Positions 33,804-43,880 of a DNA stretch of 64,000 nt are shown one piece after another. Numbering within the stretch: the stretch's first letter is position 1; the number at the start of each line of letters is the position of its first letter. Both the position numbers and the translations under genes were made by a program. Under the pieces are notes generated by a model. The model saw only the letters and a program-made list of their open reading frames with translations, made no database searches and was not told where the DNA came from. This stretch comes from Papaver somniferum (lineage: Eukaryota > Streptophyta > Magnoliopsida > Ranunculales > Papaveraceae): the NCBI RefSeq assembly GCF_003573695.1, contig NC_039361.1, forward strand, positions 92,150,149 through 92,214,148, written 5' to 3'.

Positions 33804-34101
33804 TGGCGTGTCTATAAAACGCACACTATGGACACGCATACTAGCTTGTCTAATAAAACCACTTTTTAACCATGCATATAAACCAGCGTGTCTATAAAAC
33901 GCACACTATGGACACGCATACTAGCGTGTCCAATAAACCGAACTTTTTAGCCACGCAATAAAATCGGCGTGGCTATAAAACGCCCACTATGGACACGCAT
34001 ACTAGCATGTCTAATAAAACCAACTTTATAGCCACGAAAATTAACCGGCGTGTCTGCAAATCGTACACTATGGACACGCATACTAGCGTGTCTAATAATG
34101 C
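33804..34101 (+). repeat. 80-bp tandem array with hairpin cores, CACTA subterminal type
   Basis: Nearly four units start at 33,805, 33,885, 33,966 and 34,047 (steps 80, 81, 81). Each has CTATGGACACGCATACTAGC; GACACGC-ATACTA-GCGTGTC forms a short stem-loop. Neighbouring units add AGCCACGC against GCGTGGCT. Repeats of this style cluster at the ends of plant CACTA elements, and a CACTA gene lies just upstream. No CACTA terminal repeat was seen at its right end. Confidence 0.75.
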
Positions 34102-34835
34102 TTAACTAGCCTTTTTTTCTTTTCTCTTTTTTTTTATGGTTCACCATCATTTGGTAATGGCACCGTAATTTGAATGTTGCTTTATGTTTTAGTAAATTTG
34201 TAATATGACTTGTTTGATCGCCAAAGCTAAGAAGTACCTTATGCCAGTTTATGCATTAACTATTTAATGACAGTCCTTGGAACACCAAGTTCATTTCATA
34301 ACGTGTTCGCTTCATGATTCTCACCTTGGCGTCCTAAGATACATTAATATTAATCCCCTTAAATTGTATGCTTGTATCAGTTTGAGTTAAGCATATTTGA
34401 GCATACCCGGAGTTCAATCAGTTTATCTTTGAATTATACAGCTTAACAATGTTGTGTTACTTATAATTTTCAGTTGCTGGAATCAGTTTCTGCTACATAT
34501 TATTATGATTATTGATCTAACTCACAGAAAATAGATGTTCAATCATCATCTTTGAACAACGACTGATCCAAGAGCAGCACAGCAAAGATAAGAATTCAAG
34601 CTTTGGCAATTCATTCATACAAGTCCAAACTAGGACCTGAGAATATGACCAGCAATATCAAAAGCTACCTGACCTCAGCAAAAGCTAAGTATTAATTTCT
34701 TAAGCTGAATTTTGAAAGCATATCGAAGTTACGTAACTATTGGCAGTTATAGCATTTCAGTCAGTACGCACTTCTCCTTGACCCTTTTTATCTTATAATG
34801 CATGCAAACTTTTGAGTTTCAATGGAAATAACATG
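34102..34835. other. Intergenic, left flank of the hAT element
   Basis: AT-rich; no gene seen. Confidence 0.4.
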
Positions 34836-34843
34836 ATATAAAT
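34836..34843. repeat. Left target-site duplication of the hAT element
   Basis: ATATAAAT, identical to 41,968-41,975. Eight bases is the standard hAT duplication length. Confidence 0.92.
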
Positions 34844-36778
34844 TAGGGGTGCACATACCCTATCCATATCCGCCAACCCTACCCTACCCGTCCGTGTTTT
34901 AACCGTATCCTATCCTACCCATTATTCGGCGGGTAGGGTAACGGGTAAAGATTTTCTTAACCGCCGTTAGATGGGTAGGGTGACGGATAAAGATCGAAAT
35001 TACCCTACCCTACCCGCCTACCCGTCTAATACTGAAAAGACAAAGTAATCCTTGTATTATTTTCTCCTCCTGCCTATTTTTTTGTTATTTTAAAACATAA
35101 TAGGGGTAAATTACAAAGTAAATGGATTTTCTCTATCGAACCATTTCATCGCTTTTCATTTGAACCATTTTTCTCTGTTTTCATTCGAAGTAGCGAAGTG
35201 GTGATTTTCTGCAAAAGAAGTGAAGTCTGGGTTTTGAGGATTTCGATCCGAAGATGTAAGTGTTTATAGATTTCAATTTGTGTTTTTATTTGGGTTTCGA
35301 TCTGAGTAATCATCTCCGTCTTCATATGAAAATCAGTTGAGTAATAAGATCTAGGAATTTAGTTGAGAAATTAACATGCATGTTAACTGATTGATGAATT
35401 TCTCGTAGAAATTTACTCAAACGTGGGATGGGGAAATGCATGTTAACTGATTGGTCAATTTGGGGAAATTTTATGATTAATTAGTTGTTTTTCTAGAATT
35501 CTTTTTAATGATTGTGTTTCTTGTATTGTTAATCGTTCACTGATTCAATTAGAAGAAAAAATTAAGGTGATAGACGAGATCTGTAGATTTTTGATTCGAT
35601 GTTTTAGTTTGTTTGAGACAATTTGGATTCTGTAGTAAAACTAAATGATATCCTTTGTGGCTGTTAATAGAGTTTTATAGAATAGAATGAGATTTAGGTA
35701 GATTGCTGTTCAGAACTTCCAATTTAGAGTTTTAGTTTGTTAGATGAATGTGCAGTCCACCCAGATCTATGAAACAATTACAAATTTTAGATGATTGTGT
35801 TTGTCAAAGAAAACAGTAAGAAGGAGTGTCTCATGTTAGACAAAAATAAAGATTATAACATCAATTAGTTGAATGACGGAAGGCTTATTTTATCTTAAAT
35901 TTTTGCGCAAAATGCTGCTACAAGTTTGTGCTATATCATCAACCTTTAGTTCCTGTAATTGTATCTAAAGGCCTCTTGGTTTGATTCCTCCTACAAGCCT
36001 CTTTCTAAATTTTGTTTACTTAATACTTGAAACCATTCACATGAGTTTTATTTATGGTCTTATCATAAGACTCTTATGGGTTGTCAGTGCCAGTGCAGTT
36101 GAAAACACAACCAAAGCAAGAACTACAGGAACAACAAAGATAGATGTAAATGTTGATTTCACTCACAAACTATGTGCTGCTTTGATGCTTCATCCCTTCA
36201 GGTTCCGTTATTCATTCTTCATCTTACTTTTATTGTTTTTATCTCAATCATTCCTATGTTATTGATTGGAATTTGCGTTTCTCTTTGTATTTAGGAATTC
36301 TGGCAATCCCCTTTCACAGATTATTGGGAGGTATGGCATTGACATATCTTTCTGGGTTCTAATTTTGTTTATGTGATGAAAATTTTGTTCAAATTTGTGT
36401 TGGTGTAATGGGTGTGATAAAATTGGTGCAGTCCTTGATTCGTTGCATCAATTGGTTCTAATTCATCTATCAATTTCTTGTTTGAATTTGAGTTGTTTCG
36501 TCGTTTTTATATTCAGTTTCTTGGTTGATTCTTAAAATTTTCATCTTTTTTTGTTGTTACCGTAGTCTTTGCATTAATTCTCACACTTAGCCTCTGCTTT
36601 CTATTCATATCAGTTGTTCTTTGCCTTATAACCTCTATTTGTATTGGGAACCTTTTCTCTAGATGCAGTATTCTTCTACAGTAAAAGTTCTACTTTGTTC
36701 TCAGGCTTAGTAACTGTTGCAGTAGCATTACTGGTTGCAGTATTCTTTACTGGTTGCAGAAGTGACTAGTGAGGAAGC
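34844..36778 (+). other. hAT left subterminal and 5' leader region
   Basis: It contains the subterminal GGGTAGGGT clusters and then 1.7 kb of AT-rich sequence with no coding frame. It is presumed to hold the promoter and possible leader introns of the transposase. Confidence 0.5.
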
Positions 36779-38202
36779 ATGGTTGAGATTACAGAATTGA
36801 TGTCAACGAGACCTCCTATTCCCTCTCAAGATTCATATCAATCTGTGCAACAAAGGGTCAGTGTTGTTATATCTCCGCCACCTCCACCTCCACCATCTTC
36901 TCAACCTGAGGTCAGGGAAAGTATGAAGCGGAACAGAAAATCTTCGGTGTGGGAGCATTTCCAAAAGAGTGTTGATGAAGCTGGTATTAAATGGGGGAAA
37001 TGTAACTACTGTGAAGGTGGTAAATATAGGGCTGGTGGTAAGAAGTATGGCACATCAAATTTGAACTGACATTTGACCAAGTGTCGGAAGTATATGGAGT
37101 CACTAGAAGCTGTGCAGTTGGACTCTCTCGGTCATCCTAGCAATCTGGGAGATCAGCAGCAAATAGTTGGGGTTACATTCTGTCAAGATGGATGTAGGAG
37201 AGCTTGATAAAGTTCATTATCACAGATGAACAGTCTTTCCGAATGGTTGAAGGAGAAGGATTTATAGCATTTTGTAGATATCTTGAGCCGAGGTTCAAAC
37301 TTCCATCGCGGATGACCGTCTATCGTGATATCTGTGGACTGTTTTTGAGTGAAAAAGCCAATTTGGTGAACTATTTCAAGTCGAACAAGGTTAGAGTTTG
37401 TCTCACAACCGATACATGGACATCCATTCAGAACTACAACTACATGGTGGTTACTGCCCACTTCATCGATGACCACTGGAAGTTACACAAAAGAATAATA
37501 TGTTTCTGTCAAATTACTAGTCATGGAGGTGAGCATATTGGAAGAGCATTGGAGAAATGTTTGATAGAGTGGGGTCTTGAGAGAGTGTTCACCATCACGC
37601 TCGATAATGCATCTGCAAGTAAAAAAACAATTGAATATATCCAAGAGAAAGTTGTAAGTTGGGGATCGTCAATTGTAGGAGGTAAACATTTACATGTAAG
37701 GTGTGCTGCCCACGTGTTAGCTTTAGTTGTTAAGGATGGGTTGAAGAAATATCATACTTCAGTGAGCAGAATCAGGTCGGTGGTTAAATACGTCACGACC
37801 TCTCCTGCTAGAATGAAGAAATTCTTAGATGCCTTATTTCTTGAAAGAATGGAATACAAAAAGGGATTAGTGTTAGACGTGAAAACAAGATGGAACTCCA
37901 TTTACTTGATGTTGGATGCAGCAGAAAAATACAAAAAAGTCTTTATAAGGCTAGGACGATCTGATAAATCATTTCGTGAGAGGTTTATCTTCGATATTCC
38001 CGATGAATCAGTAATGGGTGTTAATGTTGATGATATTGACAGTACTGATTTTCTTGATGAAATGGAATCCAGTTCTTCTGATTCTGATGCTGATGAAGTT
38101 CCCTTATCTGGTCGAAGAAAAGCCAAGTAGAAAAAGCCTCGCGTGCATGCTCCTGAAAAGTATGACTGGGCTAATGCTCGAGTCCTAGTTCAGTTTCTAC
38201 AG

Positions 38203-39830
38203 GTATTTTAAATTTCATTCTCTTTAATTATCAGCATGATTATATCCATTTGATCAAATATCCCTAAACTTGATATTGCCTAACACATTTCACCACTGAT
38301 TAGTTTTAGTAATCTTAAAACATTATTACTTTAGTAATCCCTAAACATTATTACTTTAATTATATTCCTTATTTTAATTATCAGCATGAGTTCTTCGATT
38401 ACTCTTTTCATACATGTAATGCTGTAGTACATATTGTCAACATCCTACTGAAACATCCAGAAGGTCATGACCCTGTCAATTTTTATGCATTTCCACGCTT
38501 CAAAGTTCTGTAACTTTACATTTTTCTTCTCAACTTCTCAAAGTTTTGTGGCTAACCATTTCAACTTTTGGGTACTACATAAGATCCAATTATTATCTAA
38601 TTTCTCAGAAACTTATCTGAGCTTTCTGTTTGTTCTCTTTTACTTTGGATTTCGTGTGTAAGTTTTGCTCAAAACGAAGACAATTAAACCCAATAACATC
38701 GATCTCTTTTGGTTTTTTTCCTTTGTTATTTTCAATAAATCTATCTCTTAATTTGGATCTGGGGTATAATATTTTGTCCACAGTTATCATGGTCCTCCTT
38801 TTGTCTTCAATCACTCCTTGTGGTGCAAGGATGCACCTTGCACCTTTGAATCTGCCTGATACATCAGTCACATACAAAATAATATAAGTTTCAGAAGTAT
38901 GAATATTACTAGCCACAGTACAATAAGCCGTATTACTGCCATCTTCTTTAGCTGCTTCAGTTCGTGTCTTCTCCTTTTCTTTGGACTTGCTGACTGTCAT
39001 AATATGACTAACAATCTGGCTCGCCGTAGACTTTTAACATGGTTTTATATTCTCAAAAACATTTTGATACCTTGCTTTCCAGACAAACCCAATAGTGATG
39101 GCACAAATGTTTTCCCGGTTAACATCATCATGACTGATTTTTTATTTTTTTTGAAACCAACTTTGAAAGGTAATACATTTAGTTTTAACTCTATTTATTT
39201 TGTATGGCAAGCACTTCCAAACACTCCTTACAAACTCACATTTCATGAAGAGATGATCAATGTTTTCTATTCCAGATTTGCACAAAGCGCAAATGTTGTC
39301 AATATTGCTTAGAATCCTGTGGATTCTATCTTCCACCGACAGAATGTCATGAAGACACTTCCAAATGATTAATTCTTCGCATAACACTCATTTTCCATAG
39401 CTTAGTCCAAGAAATTATACTAGTGACAGAACTGATTGAACAGTTAGCATCATTATTCTCACACAAATTTTTATAAAGGGAACCAACTGTGAATTCCGAG
39501 TGATCGAAGACAATTAAACCCAATAACATCGATCTCTTTTAAAGGTGCACCCTTAAAACAGTTGCTGGCATTCCTCAAGTGTGATAGCCTTGATCATCTT
39601 ACTTCAGTTAGTTCTCAACTGATTGCTTCTTTAGATCAAGCCCGTATTGGTACCATAATATTTAGCCATCTGTAAACATTTTTATATTTCTTAGTTCATA
39701 ATATTTAGCCATCTGTAAACATTTTTGAAGCCACTGTTGAGGTGTCTAGATGTTTTGGTCTTTGCTTACGAGTTAATATGATCTGTATATGAAGTTTCTA
39801 TAACAATTAAAACTGTTTCTACAGGTATTT
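38203..39830. mobile_element. Insertion in the transposase gene with 17-bp direct repeats
   Basis: GTTTCTACAGGTATTTT occurs at 38,203-38,219 and again at 39,814-39,830. Removing one copy and the 1.6 kb between restores one continuous transposase frame (LVQFLQ followed by VFFEATVEF). That is how an insertion with a target duplication looks, rather than an intron. The right part also holds an extra copy of TTTTGAAGCCACTGTTGAG (39,724 and 39,829), so some rearrangement of transposase sequence happened too. Confidence 0.65.
38600..39504 (-). pseudogene. LINE fragment (minus) nested in the hAT element
   Basis: On the minus strand a zf-RVT region (IIWKCLHDILSVEDRIHRI, DNICALCKSGIENIDHLFMK, CEFVRSVWKCLPY) is followed by the linker typical of these LINEs (IGFVWKARYQNVFENIKP) with frameshifts. 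A 36-bp direct repeat stands at both sides (38,675-38,710 and 39,505-39,540), beginning CGAAGACAATTAAACCC. It may be an unusually long target duplication of a 5'-truncated LINE. A short T-run after the left copy could be the tail. Confidence 0.65.
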
Positions 39831-40664
39831 TTTGAAGCCACTGTTGAGTTTTCTGGTTCTACGTATGTCACTTCGCATACATTTTTGGGGGAAATTTGTG
39901 ATGTACGTGGAGAGTTAAAAGAATGGAAAAATGCTCATCATGATCCTCACTTAAGCCATATGGGTGAGAAGATGTTACTTAAATACAACAAGTATTGGGG
40001 TGAGCATAAGAACATGAATCCTTTATTGTTTATTGTTGTGCTTCTTGACCCAAGAGAAAAAGAACGTGGACTGCAAGTAATACTAGAAGACCTAATTGTG
40101 CATGATATTCCTTGGATGAAACACAGATTGGTAAACAATTGGTTATATGAAGTGAAAAAGGATTTTAATGAATTATTCACAGCTTATAAGGCAGAATATA
40201 TAGGTGTAGGAAGTGTGTTAGCCTCGTCGGAGTCCGTAGGTGATACTGGTGGTAGTCCTAGTCACCAGAGTTGTAGTTCTAGTTCTACGTCACATAGAAA
40301 GAGAAGACATAAGGCCCATAGAGAAGAACGTAAAACCCAGTTATCTATAACGGAGGATGTTGACAAATCAGAGGTGGAAAGATACTTATCGGAACAGATT
40401 TACTCACCAACAAAAGACAACAAAAATGGTTCGAAGTTTGATATACTCACTTGGTGGAAAAGCAATGCTGCAAGATTTGATATTCTATCACTTATAGCAA
40501 GAGATATACTTGTTATTCCCGTCTCTTCAGTTGCAAGTGAATCTGCTTTCAGTACTGGAAAGCGAATACTTGGTCATTTCCGAAGTTCTTTAAAACCCCG
40601 AACTGTGGAAGCATTGATTCTCCTACAAAACTGGTTAAGGACACCGATTGATATGGATCCATAG

Positions 40665-41967
40665 ACATTTGGAGATGAAGAGAAGGAGGATGACGTCTTA
40701 GAGTCAGGTATACAACTTTCCTACATTTGGGTTTCCTTACTCTTTTGTTTGCTTTTCTTAATCTGTCTTCACTATGTTTGCGAAACGACTTAGTTGGCAT
40801 TTTCTTTATCTGTCTGTATCCATTTGTGCTTCTTTATGGGAAGTACTGGTGGAAGTTTGAATGTTGTTTAGAACTTTCCATTTCTAGTCAAGGAACTTGC
40901 ATGTTAAACGGTTGTAGCTACTTAGCAAACTGAAAGCACGAATGCTGTTTAGAACTCTATCCATTCTTAGCCAAAGAACTTGTTAAATGGTTGTAGCTAC
41001 TCAGCAAACTGAAGAATCTTTAAATGAGAGTAATTTGTGGATGTTGGTATTATTACTTGATGTTGGTATTATGACTGAATTATGTTGTGATATTACTTGA
41101 TATTGTGACTGAACCAAAAGTCTGAACTTGTTGTGATATTGTATTCCATAGTAGGATGTTGTGATATCTCTCTTCTAACAGATACAGAACTTGTTGTGAT
41201 ATTACTTGATGTTGGTATTATGACTGAACTTTGAATCAAATCATTCACTATTATGACTGAATCTAACAAGAGATAACTTGTATGCAGATTTATTTGGTGA
41301 TCTTAGTACTTATTCCATCATCGTAGATGATGATTGAAGAAGAAGGTCAATATGAAGAGATTTTGGTGATGATACTGTTATATGAAGAACAAGGTCACGT
41401 GAAGAACATGGAATTGGGCTGGGATTCATCGTCTATTTCAAAAAGAATACAACTCTTTTCTTGAGAATACTTTTGTTTGTACATTTTTTATGGTTATGCT
41501 TTTGTTTCTAAATTCATCGTTGGTCTATTAGCAGTACCATGGACCATCATTGATGTGTTTCGCATGTCCATTGTTAGACATGTTTATACTTGTGGTTGAG
41601 GCTCTGTTGAGATGGCAGGAGCAGGCTTGAGATGCTGCAATGGTAATGTTGGTGCTTGAAGTGGTTTCTGCCATTGGTTACAGGTAAGGAATTATGGAAG
41701 CATCTTAGATGGATCTGAAATGGGCACTGTAAAGAAGCAGCAGAAGATGGTGGTTACAAAAGGAGCTGAAATTTTGTATTGCAGGTAATATAGACGGTTA
41801 TACCCGCCACCCTACCCTACCCGACCCTCCAGAGAATGGGTTGGGTAGGATCTTACTCGTTTAATGGCGGGTAGGGTGGCGGGTAAAAATTTTCTTACCC
41901 GCCAGTAAACGGGTAGGGTGGCGGGTATAGGCCATATCCTACCCACCCTACCCGTTGTGCAGCCCTA
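40665..41967 (+). other. hAT 3' region and right subterminal repeats
   Basis: Non-coding. A tandem duplication of about 75 bp lies at about 40,860-41,012 (TGTTTAGAACT...GGTTGTAGCTACT.AGCAAACTGAA twice). TTGATGTTGGTATTATGACTG-type words recur at 41,040-41,230. The last 170 bases are the GGGTAGGGTGGCGGGTA-rich subterminal zone. Confidence 0.6.
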
Positions 41968-41975
41968 ATATAAAT
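41968..41975. repeat. Right target-site duplication of the hAT element
   Basis: ATATAAAT, exact copy of 34,836-34,843. Confidence 0.92.
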
Positions 41976-43390
41976 TGTCTAGGAAAGCACTATGCTGTAT
42001 TTTATTGCCATATAAGTGTCTCACCTTAGCTAAATGCATAATAATTGAATTATAACTTGAAATCAATGCTTGAATGCTAGAGAAAAGTTAAATATCCTTA
42101 TAATGAAAAAAACATGTTTAAATCATAAAGCATGAGCTTGCTTAGCTAGGTACAAATGTTGCATGTGGATAAAACATCTGCATAATGAACTAGGTGATTA
42201 AATTCGCTCAACTAGTGTCTGCCATGTATACCTTGCTTCAATAACACAAATCTGCTTTTATATATCTCATACATTATGAGCTGGTCTATTGCTTCTAACT
42301 GCATCTGAGTGACGTTTAATGTTATACCTCATGAACTTGATCTGAAATCTTGAAGTCTGAATCGACTCACATAACTATCTATGCTAGCAATGTAAAACCT
42401 AGTGAGATGTGTACTTAGATGAAATAAGTCGGGCTGAATAAGCATCTAAATAACTTTTCTAAAAAGAATGATAATATGTTTACATTATTATACGTGAATA
42501 CTAGTCGATCTATAAGCATGCAATTGAAGTGATATAGCTTAACTGAAACCTTATTATACGCCGGATCTGTAGCCCCTGTGACACCTATCTGAGCTGAACT
42601 GCTCAAACATAATTTTATGAACTTACCATATTAAACTTTAATTTGTCACCTATGAGCTGATTTGCTATATGAATTTATCTATCACTTATACGAGATGACA
42701 TGTTTTAACTAAGAGACCTGAAATTGTGTCACTTACGAGCTGACTATTTCCAGAATTGTTTATCCGTAACTTTAAAGCCTAATTCTGCAGCTAAGAATCT
42801 GTAGCTATGAATATCCTCAAGGCCGCCACTTAAGCTAAGTGTTGTGAGTGGTTTCAATCCCACAGCTCACACATAAAGCTAACTTCTTCTTTATTTCTAA
42901 CCATAGCTGTCTTATAATGGCTGTAAATGCAAAACTATGGGAAGATATGATGTAATCTATATTTTGAGCTTAATCTTTGAACTTGCAAGCGACGTATCAC
43001 TCAATGAGTAGATATTTGTCATTAATATAAAACCTATGCATGTTTATATTATGCCTAAGGTACAAAATTATTTCTCACCATTATGAATATACGCGCCCAT
43101 CTCATATATCTAGTATATTGGACTAAGGGATGTCCAAAAAGAGTGCCTATTTTATGTATCGAAATTTGAGTTCCATGAAACGTGCATATATCATCCAATC
43201 GCATGTGTAAACTATCATCTTACTATAAAATAGAGTATCCGCGTCATCTTGTATCGAACTTTAGAAATTTGAATGTGATAAGATCATGAGTTGAGAATAT
43301 CCATGAGTACGACCGAGTAATGTGGAAAGGTGGCCGCGAATGCGCCATGAAAAATAAGAAAAGGTGGCCTCGAAAGCACCATGATAATTG
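41976..43390. other. Intergenic or unassigned repeat DNA
   Basis: No gene. Probably part of an old element interrupted by the hAT insertion, but its ends were not found. Confidence 0.35.
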
Positions 43391-43880
43391 AATAATAGCC
43401 CCGAGTTGGGTTAGGCTGCGTGCATGGCTTGATGAAGTGCACCAAACAGCCGAGAGATAGGCTGGGTTATGTGCATGGCTTAACGAAGTGCAACAATAGC
43501 CCCGAGTTGGGTTAAGCTCCGTGCATGTCATATGAAGTGCACCAAACAGCCGAGAGATAGGTTGGGCTCCTTGCATGGATTAACGAAGTGCACCAATATC
43601 CCCGAGTTAGGCTAGGCTCCGTGCATGGCTTGATGAAGTGCACCAAATAGTAGAGAGATATGCTGGGTTCCGTGCATGGCTTAACGAAGTGCACCAATAG
43701 CCCCGAATTGGACTAGGCTCCGTGCATGGCTTGATGAAGTGCACCAAACAACCGAGAGAGAGGCTGGGCTCCATGCATGGCTTAACGAGGTGCACCAATA
43801 GTCCCGAATTGGGTTAGGCTTCGTGCATGGCTTGATGAAGTGCACCAAACAACCGAGAGTTAGGTGGGGCTCCGTGTGAG
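43391..43880 (+). repeat. 100-bp tandem array built from two ~50-bp variants
   Basis: (G/T)ATGAAGTGC starts at 43,431, 43,531, 43,632, 43,732 and 43,833 (steps 100, 101, 100, 101). Each 100-bp unit is two related halves. One half has AACGAAGTGCACCAATAG and CCCCGAGTTGGG; the other has GATGAAGTGCACCAAACA and CCGAGAGATAGG. Both end in CTCCGTGCATGGCTT. The Cys/His-rich frames read on the minus strand are by-products. Looser repeats of the type GGTGG(C/T)C.CGAATG.ACCATGAAA flank it on both sides. Confidence 0.85.

Larger units (their letters stand above)
36779..40664 (+). pseudogene. hAT transposase (BED finger to C-terminal dimerisation domain)
   Basis: The ATG at 36,779 is followed by a Pro-rich linker (SPPPPPPPSSQPEV) and a BED zinc finger (SVWEHFQK, KWGKCNYCEGG, HLTKC), cut by TGA 37,067-37,069 where the finger should read on. 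Frameshift at about 37,204. The long core 37,204-38,130 holds the RNase H-like fold (LTTDTWTS with the catalytic Asp region, FTITLDNASAS, HVRCAAHVLALVVKDGL, VLDVKTRWNSIYLML), stopped by TAG 38,128-38,130. After a 1.6-kb insertion (38,220-39,830) the frame resumes (FFEATVEFSGSTYVTSHTF) and ends with the hAT dimerisation domain (DILTWWKSNAARFDILSLIA, SVASESAFSTGKRIL, LKPRTVEALILLQNWL). About 700 codons if whole, normal for plant RICESLEEPER-like transposases. Confidence 0.9.
34844..41967 (+). mobile_element. Complete-ended hAT transposon (7.1 kb)
   Basis: The left end TAGGGGTGCACA and the right end TGTGCAGCCCTA are inverted repeats with one mismatch in 12. Both are flanked by ATATAAAT. Subterminal regions on both sides (about 34,851-35,030 and 41,790-41,960) are packed with GGGTAGGGT and ACCCTACCC words; a longer block (CGGGTAGGGT, then CGGGTAAA-ATTTTCTTA-CCGCC) occurs at both ends in the same orientation. 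A transposase gene lies inside (36,779-40,664). Intact ends with a dead gene suggest an insertion no longer mobile by itself, though it could still be moved by a related enzyme. Confidence 0.93.

Noticed and set aside
34851..35030. CCCTACCC-rich hAT ends as telomeric DNA
   Set aside because: The plant telomere unit is CCCTAAA; the words here differ and lie inside transposon ends with target duplications.
36779..37069. A separate small Pro-rich BED-finger gene
   Set aside because: The stop at 37,067 interrupts the BED finger itself; the following codons complete it, so it is the start of the transposase.
38206..39825. Reading the gap in the hAT transposase as a spliced intron
   Set aside because: CAG-GTATTT looks like a donor, but the same 17 bases recur at the other end and one copy is needed to keep the frame, which fits an insertion with target duplication better.
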